Below are positions 1 through 9,509 of a stretch of DNA of 64,000 bases, piece after piece. Below the pieces are notes generated by a model that saw nothing but the letters and a program-made list of their open reading frames with translations, made no database searches and was not told the DNA's origin. The stretch is from Chryseobacterium kimseyorum (GTDB lineage Bacteria; Bacteroidota; Bacteroidia; Flavobacteriales; Weeksellaceae), in contig NZ_JAPDHW010000001.1 in NCBI RefSeq assembly GCF_025971945.1, positions 372,001 through 436,000 on the forward strand. Direction: 5' to 3'. Within the stretch, counting starts at the first letter, position 1; each line of letters starts with the position of its first letter. A program made the translations under genes and the position numbers.

Positions 1-51
1 TTTCAAGTCCTCGCGCCATTGCTTTGCCGGCTCCTGCTGTGGGCTTTCCAT
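1..51 (-). CDS. Partial CDS, N-terminal 17 codons only
   Basis: An ATG at 51-49 on the minus strand opens a frame that runs off the left edge; only 17 residues are visible, beginning MESPQQEP and rich in Gln, Glu and Lys. A TAnnTTTG box lies 30 bases upstream, which supports the start. In many bacteria rpmI (L35) follows infC, but this N-terminus does not look like L35. Function cannot be assigned from 17 residues. Confidence 0.4.
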   Translation of the reverse strand, partial: MESPQQEPAKQWREDLK

Positions 52-80
52 TTCTATCCTTCACGCAGATATTCGGTTTG

Positions 81-88
81 CAAAATTA
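81..88 (-). promoter_or_regulatory. Bacteroidetes-type -7 box (TAATTTTG)
   Basis: The minus strand reads TAATTTTG, matching the TAnnTTTG consensus of Bacteroidetes promoters. It lies about 30 bases before the ATG at 51 and just after the infC terminator-like hairpin. No well-placed -33 TTG is visible at the usual spacing. Confidence 0.4.
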
Positions 89-103
89 CGAAAAATTATC
101 ATA

Positions 104-132
104 CAAAAAGAGACTTTCATTAGAAAATCTCT
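104..132 (-). terminator. Intrinsic terminator after infC
   Basis: On the minus strand GAGATTTTC and GAAAGTCTC pair (one G-U) around a TAAT loop, followed by TTTTTG. It lies 55 bases past the infC stop, so infC transcription probably ends here. Confidence 0.6.
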
Positions 133-186
133 CAATGTATATTTCCGTAGGATAATGAGTCATAAACTCATCATCGTATTGTCAAA

Positions 187-687
187 TTATTTAGCTGGTT
201 TTTTAGGACTCATCATCATAATCATTCTTTTACCTTCAAGTTTAGGAAGCTGATCTACTTTCCCAACGTGCTCTAATTCCTGAGCCAGTTTAAGAAGTAA
301 AATTTCACCCTGATCTTTAAAGATAATAGAACGTCCTTTGAAAAATACGTAGGTTTTCAATTTTGAACCTTCTTCCAAAAACTTTTCAGCATGTTTTTTC
401 TTAAAATCATAATCGTGCTCGTCAGTCTGAGGTCCGAAACGGATCTCCTTTACAACCACTTTGATTTGTTTTGCTTTAAGCTCTTTTGTTTTCTTCTTTT
501 GCTCGTATAAAAACTTTTTATAGTCTAATATTCTTGCAATGAAAGGTTCAGCTTTGTCTGAAATCACGACCAAATCTAATTCCTGCTCTTTGGCAATTTG
601 TCTCGCTTTGTCAATCGGGAAAATTCCCGCTTCTACGTTGTCGCCCACTAAACGAAGTTCTCTTACGCGAATCTTATCGTTTATCAT
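187..687 (-). CDS. infC: Translation initiation factor IF-3
   Basis: IF-3 binds the 30S subunit and checks start-codon and initiator-tRNA pairing. The 166-residue frame has the conserved N-domain opening ([14 protein letters not shown]), a lysine-rich linker near residues 60-75, and the C-domain core ([26 protein letters not shown], then a FKGR motif). It follows thrS on the same strand, the common thrS-infC order. The ATG at 687 has an AGGAGG eight bases upstream. The frame stays open upstream with family-like residues ([19 protein letters not shown]) to an ATA codon at 747-745; infC often uses rare start codons, so the true product may be 20 residues longer. The family call is certain; the start is not. 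Confidence 0.95.
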   Translation of the reverse strand: MINDKIRVRELRLVGDNVEAGIFPIDKARQIAKEQELDLVVISDKAEPFIARILDYKKFLYEQKKKTKELKAKQIKVVVKEIRFGPQTDEHDYDFKKKHAEKFLEEGSKLKTYVFFKGRSIIFKDQGEILLLKLAQELEHVGKVDQLPKLEGKRMIMMMSPKKPAK

Positions 688-873
688 GTGTAAGTCCTCC
701 TGAGGTGGACGTCTTTGTGGGCCTCTGTTGTTAAATCGTTGTGCTATTGCTTTATAATTTTATTGGTTAATAACTAATTTTGAATTGAAAAATTTAATGA
801 TTAAAAATTTAAAAATTGCTTTTTGCAAATTAATCTCTAAATAAGTTTAATATTTAAATCATTAAATCTTCAA

Positions 874-2793
874 CTATATTGTTGCTTCTTTTTTGAAGTA
901 TGCTGCGAATTCATCCATCGTCATCACTCCAAGATCGCCTTCTCCACGTCTACGTACAGAAATTGTGCCATCTCTTTCTTCATTTTCTCCTACCACAAGC
1001 ATGAAAGGAATCTTTTTCAATTCCGCATCACGGATCTTTTTCCCTGTTTTTTCGTTTCGCTCGTCAATCAATCCGCTAATATCGTTAATTTCTAAAAATT
1101 CTGAAACTTTTTTAGCATAATCTACATATTTTTCGCTGATCGGCAATATCGTAAACTGATCCGGGCTCAACCACAATGGAAAATCTCCCGCAGTGTTTTC
1201 TAATAAGATGGCGATAAAACGCTCCATAGAACCAAACGGTGCTCTGTGAATCATTACCGGTCTGTGCTTCTCATTATCGCTTCCGATGTAAGTAAGGTCA
1301 AATCTTTCCGGTAAATTATAGTCTACCTGAATAGTTCCCAACTGCCACTTTCTACCTAAAGCATCTTTCACCATGAAATCTAATTTAGGACCGTAGAATG
1401 CAGCTTCGCCATATTCAATCACCGTTCTCAAACCTTTCTTTTCCGCAGCCTGAATGATTGCACTTTCTGCTTTCTCCCAATTCTCATCAGAACCGATATA
1501 TTTTTGTTTGTTTTCAGGATCTCTCAACGAAACCTGAGTAACAAAATCTTCAAATCCTAAAGATTTAAAAACGTATAACGTTAAATCAATTACCTTTTCA
1601 AATTCCTCCAACAGCTGATCAGGAGTACAGAAAAGGTGAGCATCATCCTGAGTAAATCCGCGAACACGGGTTAAGCCGTGAAGCTCACCACTTTGCTCAT
1701 ATCGGTAAACAGTTCCGAATTCTGCATATCTTTTTGGCAAATCTCTGTAGCTCCATTGTGAAGTTTTATAAATCTCACAGTGATGCGGACAGTTCATTGG
1801 TTTCAGTAAAAATTCTTCTCCTTCGTTTGGAGTTTTAATCGGCTGGAAGCTGTCTTCACCATATTTATCCCAGTGACCAGAAGTTACATACAATTCTTTC
1901 GAACCGATGTGTGGAGACATTACAAACTCGTAACCTCCTTTTTTCTGAGCAGCAGAAAGGAAATTTTCTAATTTTTTTCTTAAAGCTGTACCTTTTGGTA
2001 ACCAAAGTGGTAAACCTGCACCTACTTTTTCAGAAAAAGCAAAAATTCCTAATTCCTTACCTAATTTTCTGTGATCTCTTCTTTTAGCCTCTTCTAATAA
2101 CTCAAGATATTCAGTCAGTTCTTTCTGTTTCGGGAAAGAAATTCCGTACACTCTGGTTAACTGAGGATTTTTTTCATTTCCTCTCCAGTAAGCACCTGCA
2201 GCATTCAGAATTTTCACTGCTTTCACAATTCCTGTATTTGGAATGTGACCACCACGACAAAGATCTGTGAAGTTATCGTGCGTTACAAAAGTGATTTCAC
2301 CATCATTAAGATTAGAAATCAATTCCACTTTATAAGGATTGTCAGCATACGTTTCCAAAGCTTCAGCTTTAGAAACTGGGTATAGTGAGAACGTTGAAGC
2401 TTTTTTGGCGTTTTCTAAAACTTTCTTTTCAATTTTCTCAAAATCTTTTTCAGACAGAACTTCGTCACCGAAATCTACATCATAATAGAATCCGCTTTCA
2501 ATTGCCGGGCCGATAGTTAATTGAGCATTAGGATAAAATTCAAGGATAGCCTGCGCCAAAAGGTGGGCAGAAGAATGCCAGAAGGCTTTCTTACCAAGAT
2601 CATCATTCCACGTCAAAAGCTGTACCGTAGAATCTGTGGTAATAGGCGTGGTAACCTCGACTTGTGTGCCGTTTACAACTGCGGAAATGGTATTTCTAGC
2701 CAATCCCTCGCTTATAGATTTTGCCACATCCAACGGAGTGACTTCTCCCTCAAATTCTCTGACGCTATTGTCTGGAAGTGTAATTTTTATCAT
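874..2793 (-). CDS. thrS: Threonyl-tRNA synthetase
   Basis: Charges tRNA-Thr in the cytoplasm. At 639 residues it has the usual length and domain order: TGS domain (about 1-60), editing domain with H73xxxH77 and C179/H183, class II catalytic core, and C-terminal anticodon-binding domain (about 540-639). Zinc ligands appear as Cys335 in the PMNCPHH motif and His386 in DDAHLF; the motif 3 region contains [11 protein letters not shown]. The ATG at 2793 sits 25 bases downstream of a TATTTTTG -7 box. infC follows on the same strand after 186 bases and is probably co-transcribed. Nothing in the sequence suggests truncation. Confidence 0.98.
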   Translation of the reverse strand: MIKITLPDNSVREFEGEVTPLDVAKSISEGLARNTISAVVNGTQVEVTTPITTDSTVQLLTWNDDLGKKAFWHSSAHLLAQAILEFYPNAQLTIGPAIESGFYYDVDFGDEVLSEKDFEKIEKKVLENAKKASTFSLYPVSKAEALETYADNPYKVELISNLNDGEITFVTHDNFTDLCRGGHIPNTGIVKAVKILNAAGAYWRGNEKNPQLTRVYGISFPKQKELTEYLELLEEAKRRDHRKLGKELGIFAFSEKVGAGLPLWLPKGTALRKKLENFLSAAQKKGGYEFVMSPHIGSKELYVTSGHWDKYGEDSFQPIKTPNEGEEFLLKPMNCPHHCEIYKTSQWSYRDLPKRYAEFGTVYRYEQSGELHGLTRVRGFTQDDAHLFCTPDQLLEEFEKVIDLTLYVFKSLGFEDFVTQVSLRDPENKQKYIGSDENWEKAESAIIQAAEKKGLRTVIEYGEAAFYGPKLDFMVKDALGRKWQLGTIQVDYNLPERFDLTYIGSDNEKHRPVMIHRAPFGSMERFIAILLENTAGDFPLWLSPDQFTILPISEKYVDYAKKVSEFLEINDISGLIDERNEKTGKKIRDAELKKIPFMLVVGENEERDGTISVRRRGEGDLGVMTMDEFAAYFKKEATI

Positions 2794-2817
2794 TGTTTAC
2801 TAAGAAATTTTAAGTTG

Positions 2818-2825
2818 CAAAAATA
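2818..2825 (-). promoter_or_regulatory. -7 box of the thrS promoter (TATTTTTG)
   Basis: TATTTTTG on the minus strand matches TAnnTTTG and lies 25 bases before the thrS ATG. A clear -33 element is not visible. Confidence 0.5.
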
Positions 2826-2958
2826 CGCATTTTTTACATCTTTATGAAATCGTAGCATGATAATTCACAAAAAATACAATTTATTTTAAATTTTGACGTT
2901 ATGGAAATTTTCTACCGCAGATTTTTATTGATAAACCAGCAAAAAAAATACTAAGCTT

Positions 2959-3141
2959 TCACTTAGTATTATCTGTTTTACCTGATTTGTCTTCTGAAGA
3001 TTTTTTAACATCTTCTTTATCTACATCTGGCGGATTCTGTTTTTTTGATGAAGCAGGAATATTTTGAAAATCCTCGTTTTGCTTCTTCGTCTCTGCAGAG
3101 TTTGCAGATTCATTCTTTTTGTTATCGTCTTTTGAGTCCAT
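2959..3141 (-). CDS. Small lysine-rich disordered protein, unknown
   Basis: A 60-residue frame made almost entirely of Lys, Asp, Asn, Ser, Gln and Glu, with no hydrophobic segment, so probably intrinsically disordered. The ATG lies 12 bases after the stop of the DUF4230 gene on the same strand, which suggests it is the last gene of that operon. I recognise no family. Such low-complexity frames can be spurious; the operon position is the main support. Confidence 0.5.
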   Translation of the reverse strand: MDSKDDNKKNESANSAETKKQNEDFQNIPASSKKQNPPDVDKEDVKKSSEDKSGKTDNTK

Positions 3142-3153
3142 TGTTTTGAATTT

Positions 3154-3759
3154 TTAAAGTCCAAGAACACCGAGCTGTCCGGTTTTATCTTCTATGGTAT
3201 AATTCAAAGCCTTTGCCAAAACAAATATATTATTCAAGTTTTCCATTAATTGTTGCTTACCTTCACTTCGGAGCTTATTTTGATCAATAGATTTTACAGC
3301 CGTCTGTTTTGCTTTTTCCTGTACATTTTTAATGTCCTTTTCAGAAATCCTGTTGATAAAAGAATCATCCATTGACTGAATTTCTACACTGGGGGTAATT
3401 CTTATGTCTGCATTGGGAAGTTCTGTAATAATCAGTTTTTTATTGACAGAATCTACCTCCATTTTCATTTTATTCAAATCATAGGAAACCTGTGCATTCG
3501 TCTTAGTATAGGTAATAATGCTGTTGCTTGTCATTTCCCGTCCAAAAAATTCGTATCCCATTTTGGTTTTCTGCATAGATGAGATATCCTGCTCCAAAAC
3601 GACCATTTTATTCATTTTGGAAATTTGATTGGTTAAAATATAGTAATCAGACTTTTCGGTTTTCTCGCTGATATTAAAGCAAGATCTGAAACTGAAAAAC
3701 AGAATCAGCATCAGAAGAATTCCTGCCGCGAATGGAAGAGCAAGTTTTAAATTTCTCAA
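3154..3759 (-). CDS. DUF4230 domain protein, membrane-anchored
   Basis: The 201-residue protein starts with a single hydrophobic segment (about residues 6-24), then a soluble extracytoplasmic domain with charged helices. This architecture and the central region (residues about 35-190) fit DUF4230, whose function is unknown. The ATG overlaps the stop of the upstream thioredoxin-like gene by four bases (ATGA), showing translational coupling. The conserved pairing with a thioredoxin-like protein may hint at an envelope role, but that is inference. Confidence 0.75.
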   Translation of the reverse strand: MRNLKLALPFAAGILLMLILFFSFRSCFNISEKTEKSDYYILTNQISKMNKMVVLEQDISSMQKTKMGYEFFGREMTSNSIITYTKTNAQVSYDLNKMKMEVDSVNKKLIITELPNADIRITPSVEIQSMDDSFINRISEKDIKNVQEKAKQTAVKSIDQNKLRSEGKQQLMENLNNIFVLAKALNYTIEDKTGQLGVLGL

Positions 3760-4328
3760 TTTTCTTTTTTAAATATTTCTTTAATTACCGACTGATCATC
3801 TTTCTTTAAAATTTCTACAAGATCTCTTTCGATGTATCCTGTGGTCGGCATTTCAATAATTCTTCCAATTTCCTTGCCATATTTTTCAACAATAATCGTT
3901 GGAACTTTGCTTACATTATACTTAGACTCGTCGCCAGTCGGAGATTCCTTCTTACGGTTTACTGCGATAATCGTCAGTCTACTGTCCGGAAACTTTACTT
4001 CCTGTAAAATTTTCATCAGTCGGGGAAAATCTCTATGACTGTCTTCACACCACGTTCCGATGAAAACAACCAGATTGTAAGAATTGATTTTGTTTTTCTT
4101 TAATTCTCCTACAGCTTTTTCATCTAAAGCATATTCGTTGAATTCTTTTGTATACCATTCCGCGTAAGGTTCTTTTAGAAACTGTTCTTTGAGCTGGTTT
4201 CCCAAAAGCATTTTGCCGTCATTCGTAGTTTCAACTTCACGATTCACCACAACTTTCTGAGCGTTAAATCCCTGAACCGCCAATGAAAGCATTGAAATTG
4301 CAAGTATTTTGGTAATAATTTTTTTCAT
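3756..4328 (-). CDS. Secreted thioredoxin-like protein with CxxS site
   Basis: Residues 1-23 form a signal peptide (MKKIITKILAISM..., ending FNAQ). The rest is a thioredoxin fold with the active-site region TWCEDS, Cys94 and Ser97 where a classical thioredoxin has CxxC, and a cis-proline at Pro143 (KVPTII). A CxxS site usually means isomerase or thiol-capture activity rather than strong reduction. The gene begins one base after the stop of the MazG-like gene and overlaps DUF4230 by four bases, so the three are one operon. Location is likely periplasm. Confidence 0.8.
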   Translation of the reverse strand: MKKIITKILAISMLSLAVQGFNAQKVVVNREVETTNDGKMLLGNQLKEQFLKEPYAEWYTKEFNEYALDEKAVGELKKNKINSYNLVVFIGTWCEDSHRDFPRLMKILQEVKFPDSRLTIIAVNRKKESPTGDESKYNVSKVPTIIVEKYGKEIGRIIEMPTTGYIERDLVEILKKDDQSVIKEIFKKEN

Positions 4329-4329
4329 C

Positions 4330-4797
4330 TTAATTTTCGATTATTGTTTTTAAATCGGCAGGGGAGTAGTATTTGTTTTTTAATACTTTATGATCTGCTT
4401 TTCTGTATACATTGAATTTTTTTCCGGATTTTTCGTAAAATGATTCAACATCTTTTGCTGCATAAAATTCAACCGTTTCATTTGCCTGGTCTTCATTATC
4501 ACAGGCTTTAGACATATTTGAACGCTGAACTTCATTGAACAACTCAACAAATTTGTCACCTAATCCAAATTCTAAAACAGCACCGCTTAAAACATACTGC
4601 AAATCACATAATGCATCTGCAATTTCCACTAAATTTTTATCTTCAATCGCCTGTTTCAGCTCATTCAGTTCTTCCTGCAAAAGTTCAACTCTCAGATTAC
4701 ATCTTTCCTGAGAAGGAATCTGTGGAGCCTCCAGAATAGGAGCTTTAAACGTGGTGTGGAATTCTGCTACTTGGTTCAGGCTGTCAATTTTTTCCAT
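4330..4797 (-). CDS. MazG-like nucleoside triphosphate pyrophosphohydrolase
   Basis: The 155-residue protein carries the all-alpha NTP pyrophosphohydrolase signature: an EExxE-type motif at about residues 42-46 (EELNEL) and ExxD/D at Glu58, Asp61 and Asp65, the acidic residues that bind magnesium. This superfamily removes pyrophosphate from (often non-canonical) NTPs. The length suits a single-domain MazG-like or phosphoribosyl-ATP pyrophosphohydrolase-like enzyme. It is the first gene of a four-gene minus-strand operon, with a TATATTTG box 20 bases upstream of the ATG. Substrate cannot be read from sequence. Confidence 0.8.
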   Translation of the reverse strand: MEKIDSLNQVAEFHTTFKAPILEAPQIPSQERCNLRVELLQEELNELKQAIEDKNLVEIADALCDLQYVLSGAVLEFGLGDKFVELFNEVQRSNMSKACDNEDQANETVEFYAAKDVESFYEKSGKKFNVYRKADHKVLKNKYYSPADLKTIIEN

Positions 4798-4816
4798 GAA
4801 ATTTTTAAATTTAAAG

Positions 4817-4824
4817 CAAATATA
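4817..4824 (-). promoter_or_regulatory. -7 box for the mazG-like operon (TATATTTG)
   Basis: TATATTTG on the minus strand, 20 bases before the ATG at 4797. A convincing -33 TTG is not seen at the expected distance. Confidence 0.5.
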
Positions 4825-4840
4825 GTGATTTTAGGAAATT

Positions 4841-4900
4841 GGTGGAATGTTTGATGTAGGATGCGCGATGTTGGGTGCTATAAGGTAGAAGCTGGGAGCG
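4841..4900. repeat. Degenerate GATGTTGG-type intergenic repeat
   Basis: The segment contains several imperfect copies of GATGTTGGGTGC/GATGTAGGATGC. A related, clearer stretch lies between purC and purF (11660-11720) and a short one near 37796-37820. It looks like a dispersed intergenic minisatellite; no coding frame is evident. Confidence 0.35.
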
Positions 4901-4927
4901 ATAATACTTATTACAGATTTTTTACTG

Positions 4928-4960
4928 CAAAAAAAAGACCGCCATTTTCAGGCAGTCTCT
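4928..4960 (-). terminator. Terminator of the metalloprotease gene
   Basis: On the minus strand GACTGCC and GGCGGTC pair (one G-U) around a seven-base loop, followed by a run of eight T. It lies 23 bases past the protease stop codon. Confidence 0.75.
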
Positions 4961-4982
4961 TGAGGTTTAATTGGTTAAATGG

Positions 4983-7913
4983 TTAATTTTTAATAAATCG
5001 TTTAGAGATTTCTCCAATCTGAATCGTGTAAGCACCAATAGTAAGGTTACTTACATTCACAGTACCTCTTTCGAGTTTTCCTGAATTAATTAGTTTTCCA
5101 CCCATATCGAAAATTTTAAAATCCTCTGTCGCAGTATTTGAAATATTTAAAATATCTCTTACCGGGTTTGGATATAATTTAATATCTGTCATTAGATTTT
5201 CAACATTGAAATCTTCACCTCTTCCTGATGATACAATATTTAAAGTATAATCTTCAACCTGTCCGTACGTGTAAGATCCGCAAGATGATGATGGAACAGA
5301 ATTATACTGCATCATCACACGCATTCTGGTGCTTCCCAGAGTTGCTGCTGACGGAATTGTAATGGATCCTGTAACTGGAGTAGTCTGGGAACCCGTTTTG
5401 GTCCACGCTAACTCTCCGCTGTCCGTGAAATCACCGTCTTTATTGTAATCAATGTAAACCGCATAAGCTTCATTATATTTAGTCGATGTCCATACCGGAG
5501 TAATGGAAATCGTATTGGCAGTTCCACGCGTTACATTGGTAGAAACAGAAGTGAAGTTTTCGTAACCTGCACTGCCTGTCGATGTATTATTAATGGTTCC
5601 GAATTTGACATTTCCAATTCTTTCATCCGAGGTGTTTGTGGCAGATGCCGAACAGTATGTAACAGTGCTTCCTGCAAGGGTAGTAACTGTCGCCGTATTA
5701 CTTGCTGTTGAAATATTTCCGGCTGCATCTTTTGCCTTAACCGTGAAGCTGTATGTTGTTGAAGGATTCAGGCTGGTAACAGTGTATGTTGTCGATGCAG
5801 TATTTCCAATTAGCGATGAACCTTGATAAACATCATAGCCAGTGACACCGACAGCATCTGTTGCGCCACTCCACGAAAGATTGGTGTTTGTAGAAGTTGT
5901 ACCTGAAGCCGAAAGAGTAGGAGCGGTAGGCGCAACTGTATCTGTACTTCCGGATCCTGCATTTACTGAGATGTTAGCGTTATTTACATCAAAGAAAATA
6001 TGATTGCTTCCTTTCACCATAATTCTCCCTGTTGTTGTTGTCACATTCGGAATGACTACTGATTGTGAACCGTCATTCGGAGTTCCGGCCAGCAAAGTCG
6101 TCCACGTTGTCCCGGAATTTGTCGACCAGAGGATATCAACATTCGCTGCGTTTACACCGTTTGCCGTTGTTCCCGCAACATTCCAGGTTACATTCTGAGA
6201 ACTTCCACCAGCATATGTTGTAGCTGTACCCTGAGATGTGATAATGTACGGTCCTGCGGTAGCATTTACCGTTACTTTAGCATCATCAGAATTATTTCCA
6301 GAACCTCCGGCTCTGTTATCACGAACCGTAAATCTGAAATTCAAAGTTCTAGCTACAGAAGAAAGTGCTTCAACATTAATTTCTGAACCTGCTGTGGTAG
6401 TCGCCCCCGTTAAAACCGATGCCATTCTTGGGAAATATCTTACGGGAATTGCCGTCGGCGTCCAGGATCTAAAAGTTGGTCCTGTAGTCTTCGTTGCACT
6501 TGCAGCAGAACTGGCTCCCGTTTGAGAAGACGAAGCATTGTCAACCTGCTCCCATATGTAAGTCAGCGAATCACCATTGGCATCAGTACCCGTTCCGGTC
6601 AACATAAACGGTGTACTTTTAGGAATGGTATAATCGAGACCTGCATCCGCGGTAGGAATTGAATTCCCGGTAGAAGTACTTACCGGACAGGTCTTAGCTT
6701 TAATATTATTTGTGATCTGCTGAATAGTGATCGCATGGAAAAAAGAATCTGAATGCGGCTGGATATCCTGAGCAGTAATTCCTGCATAGCCCATAATGGT
6801 TGAGCCTGAGCCAGGTTCCATATTTACACCGGTTCCTTCGTTGCTCATAGAGAAGGTATGATTTCCACCAAATTGATGTCCTAATTCATGAGCTACGTAA
6901 TCAATATCGAAATTGTCTCCCGATGGAATTCCATCTGCAGGAGAGGTGTATCCGCTACCTTTCGAACCGTTTACACAAACACAACCGATACACCCAGCAT
7001 TTCCGCCACCTCCCGAAGCACCGAATAAATGCCCTACATCATAATTGGCTTCACCAATGACCGAAGTTAAAGTTGATTGCAGTTGGGAATTCCAGTTGCT
7101 CATCTGTGCAGCCGCAGAATACGGATCAGAAGATGCACTGGTATAAATAACCGCATCATTATTGGCAATTAAAACCATTCTTGCAGCAAAATCTTTTTCG
7201 AAAACGCCGTTCACGCGCGTCATGGTGTTATTCATTGCCGCCAAAGCAAGTGCTTTTGTCCCTCCGAAGTAGGTGGTATATTCTCCGGTAGATGAAAGCG
7301 CCAAACGGAAAGTTCTCAGTTTAGCATCATCAGCATTGGGTCTTGCCGATAAATCAGTTGAACTGATTCCTTTTTGAGCGACGTCAATTACGGTACATTC
7401 AAATGTGCTTAAATTATCTTTCTTGTCGGACTTCTTATAAACTACGTATGACGAAAGATCCTTTGTATAAGGCTCGATGAAAACGGCAGATTTATCACCG
7501 TAAATCTCCATCGAAGATAATCCCAAAGGTGAAATACTGAAATACACTGTTGACGTAGGATCATCAAGACCTTCACCAACATAAGATTTGATGTCCGGAT
7601 ATTTTGCCGCCAGTTGAGGATCAAAGTTAGAATTCTCTTTTACTTTAAAGTTTTCCAGTTTTCCATCAGAATTTGGAAATGAAATAATGATCTGTGATTT
7701 TTCTCCCACAGCTAATCTTTTAGGAGCTCTGGCTAAAGCATTTTTGAGTCCATTCATATCCAGCTGATAAATTTTGGGATTGAGAATGTTTGTTTTGTTT
7801 TCTAAAACTTCAGAATTTGTTTTTGCAGAACCTTCAGACCATAGCCGATCAGTCTGAGCGAATGAAATGCCTGATAGAAAAAGCATTCCAATCACCAATA
7901 GTTGTTTTTTCAT
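4983..7913 (-). CDS. T9SS-exported reprolysin-like metalloprotease
   Basis: A 976-residue exported protein. Domain order: signal peptide (MKKQLLVIGM... FAQ), an N-terminal prodomain-like region, a zinc protease with HELGHQFGGNH (His342, Glu343, His346, His352; extended HExxHxxGxxH of M12B reprolysin-like enzymes), a PKD/cadherin-like segment, a fibronectin type III domain, a GEVED-type domain near 780-900, and a C-terminal T9SS sorting tail (IKLYPNPVRDIL...). The ATG at 7913 is preferred over one ten codons upstream because a TAGCTTTG -7 box at 7941-7948 overlaps the upstream start. It is monocistronic with its own terminator. Likely role: secreted proteolysis at the cell surface or outside; substrate unknown. 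Confidence 0.92.
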   Translation of the reverse strand: MKKQLLVIGMLFLSGISFAQTDRLWSEGSAKTNSEVLENKTNILNPKIYQLDMNGLKNALARAPKRLAVGEKSQIIISFPNSDGKLENFKVKENSNFDPQLAAKYPDIKSYVGEGLDDPTSTVYFSISPLGLSSMEIYGDKSAVFIEPYTKDLSSYVVYKKSDKKDNLSTFECTVIDVAQKGISSTDLSARPNADDAKLRTFRLALSSTGEYTTYFGGTKALALAAMNNTMTRVNGVFEKDFAARMVLIANNDAVIYTSASSDPYSAAAQMSNWNSQLQSTLTSVIGEANYDVGHLFGASGGGGNAGCIGCVCVNGSKGSGYTSPADGIPSGDNFDIDYVAHELGHQFGGNHTFSMSNEGTGVNMEPGSGSTIMGYAGITAQDIQPHSDSFFHAITIQQITNNIKAKTCPVSTSTGNSIPTADAGLDYTIPKSTPFMLTGTGTDANGDSLTYIWEQVDNASSSQTGASSAASATKTTGPTFRSWTPTAIPVRYFPRMASVLTGATTTAGSEINVEALSSVARTLNFRFTVRDNRAGGSGNNSDDAKVTVNATAGPYIITSQGTATTYAGGSSQNVTWNVAGTTANGVNAANVDILWSTNSGTTWTTLLAGTPNDGSQSVVIPNVTTTTGRIMVKGSNHIFFDVNNANISVNAGSGSTDTVAPTAPTLSASGTTSTNTNLSWSGATDAVGVTGYDVYQGSSLIGNTASTTYTVTSLNPSTTYSFTVKAKDAAGNISTASNTATVTTLAGSTVTYCSASATNTSDERIGNVKFGTINNTSTGSAGYENFTSVSTNVTRGTANTISITPVWTSTKYNEAYAVYIDYNKDGDFTDSGELAWTKTGSQTTPVTGSITIPSAATLGSTRMRVMMQYNSVPSSSCGSYTYGQVEDYTLNIVSSGRGEDFNVENLMTDIKLYPNPVRDILNISNTATEDFKIFDMGGKLINSGKLERGTVNVSNLTIGAYTIQIGEISKRFIKN

Positions 7914-7940
7914 ATAAATAACATTTTGATTGTGGAATAT

Positions 7941-7974
7941 CAAAGCTAATAAAATTTATATTACGAAAAACAAA
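7941..7974 (-). promoter_or_regulatory. Promoter of the metalloprotease gene
   Basis: The minus strand has TTTG (7974-7971), a 22-base spacer, then TAGCTTTG (7948-7941). This fits the flavobacterial TTG-N17-23-TAnnTTTG pattern. It places the transcript start near 7935, upstream of the ATG at 7913. Confidence 0.7.
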
Positions 7975-8054
7975 TTTTTTTAAGAAAATTTTAGACATTT
8001 AACACAAATCATTATGCAATACATTAAATATTCAGTAATATTTCCCTATTAAAT

Positions 8055-8087
8055 GAAAATAGCATATGCGAAATGCATATGCTATCT
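8055..8087 (-). terminator. Terminator of the acyl-CoA dehydrogenase gene
   Basis: A perfect 11-bp stem, ATAGCATATGC with its complement around a five-base loop, at 8059-8085. On the minus strand it is followed by TTTCATTT. It lies 35 bases past the stop at 8121. Confidence 0.75.
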
Positions 8088-8120
8088 GTTATTATAAGGT
8101 ATCAGTAATCTGGAATGAAA

Positions 8121-9260
8121 CTATTTTGTAATTTCTCTTCCGATAACTAATCTCTGAATTTCAGAAGTTCCTTCGCCAATTGTACAAAGCTTAGAATCTC
8201 TGTAGAATTTTTCAGCAGGGAAGTCCTTGGTGTAACCGTAACCTCCAAAAACCTGAACCGCGTTGTTAGAAATTCTTACACAAGCCTCAGAAGCATACAG
8301 TTTTGCCATTGCACCTTCTTTGGTCATTTTTTGCTTGGCGTTTTTCAAAGTAGAAGCTCTCTGAATTAGCAATTCTGCAGCATCGATTTCTGTAGCCATA
8401 TCTGCCAACATAAAATTGATAGCCTGAAATTCAGAAATTGCCTTTCCGAACTGTTTTCTTTCCTGAGCATATTTCAAAGCAGCTTTGTAAGCTCCTCTTG
8501 CTGTTCCTAAACTTAGTGCAGCGATAGAAATTCTACCACCATCTAATATTTTCATTGCCTGCTTGAAACCTTCACCAACTTCTCCTAAACGGTGAGAGTC
8601 TGGTACACGAACATTATCAAAAATAAGTTCTGCAGTTTCAGAAGCACGCATTCCTAATTTATTCTCTTTTTTTCCTGAACTAAAACCAGCCATACCTTTT
8701 TCTAGAACGAAAGCGGTCGAATTATTCTTAGCACCAATTTCTCCAGTTCTGGTCATCACCACAGCAATATCTCCTGAAATGGCGTGAGTAATAAAGTTTT
8801 TCGCTCCGTTAATTACCCATTCGTCACCGTCCTTTACAGCCGTAGTTGACATACCGCCTGAATCAGATCCTGTATTGTGCTCAGTAAGTCCCCAAGCTCC
8901 GATTACTTTACCGGTAGCTAGCTGAGGAAGCCATTTGTTTCTCTGCTCTTCGTTTCCGAATTCGTAAATATGATTGGTACACAATGAATTGTGAGCTGCA
9001 ACAGAAAGTCCAATTGAAGGATCTACCTGAGAAATTTCATCCAATATCGTTACATACTCATGATATCCCAAACCAGAACCACCATACTGCTCAGGAATTA
9101 CGATTCCCATGAAACCCATATCTCCTAATTGATGAAACAATTCTTTAGGAAAAGTTTGACTTTCGTCCCATTCCATAATATTGGGTCTGATATTTTTCTC
9201 AGCAAATTCTTTTGCTGTTTCAGCTATCATTTTAATGTTGTTGATAGTTTCTGTATTCAT
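8121..9260 (-). CDS. Acyl-CoA dehydrogenase
   Basis: A 379-residue FAD enzyme that introduces the alpha-beta double bond in acyl-CoA during fatty acid or branched-chain amino acid breakdown. Visible family features: WGLTEHNTGSD (FAD/substrate region), GRISIAALSLGTARGA, a QFGKAISEFQAI segment, a FGGYGYTKDFPAEKFYRD motif, and the C-terminal GEGTSEIQR with the catalytic base expected at Glu363. Length and motif set match short-chain/butyryl-type members. It has its own promoter (TTTG-N17-TATCTTTG) and terminator and no evident beta-oxidation partners, so the exact substrate is open. Confidence 0.93.
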   Translation of the reverse strand: MNTETINNIKMIAETAKEFAEKNIRPNIMEWDESQTFPKELFHQLGDMGFMGIVIPEQYGGSGLGYHEYVTILDEISQVDPSIGLSVAAHNSLCTNHIYEFGNEEQRNKWLPQLATGKVIGAWGLTEHNTGSDSGGMSTTAVKDGDEWVINGAKNFITHAISGDIAVVMTRTGEIGAKNNSTAFVLEKGMAGFSSGKKENKLGMRASETAELIFDNVRVPDSHRLGEVGEGFKQAMKILDGGRISIAALSLGTARGAYKAALKYAQERKQFGKAISEFQAINFMLADMATEIDAAELLIQRASTLKNAKQKMTKEGAMAKLYASEACVRISNNAVQVFGGYGYTKDFPAEKFYRDSKLCTIGEGTSEIQRLVIGREITK

Positions 9261-9280
9261 ATTAGATAATAGTTAGTGCC

Positions 9281-9309
9281 CAAAGATACTTAAATTGACG
9301 AAATACAAA
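9281..9309 (-). promoter_or_regulatory. Promoter of the acyl-CoA dehydrogenase gene
   Basis: On the minus strand TTTG (9309-9306), exactly 17 bases, then TATCTTTG (9288-9281). This is the best consensus promoter in the window. The transcript should start near 9275, 15 bases before the ATG. Confidence 0.75.
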
Positions 9310-9509
9310 AAAAAATTATCAACCGGATTACACTTTTCTCTTAATAATTTAATTGTCAATATTTTAAATTTAAAATTTCATTGTATTAGTGAGAAAATTG
9401 ATACGATAGAGAGATGAAATTTTCACATTCACTGATATATGGTAAACATTTAAAATTTTAACATCTATGATCAATATCTGGAATTTATTTAATTATAATT
9501 TAATATTGA

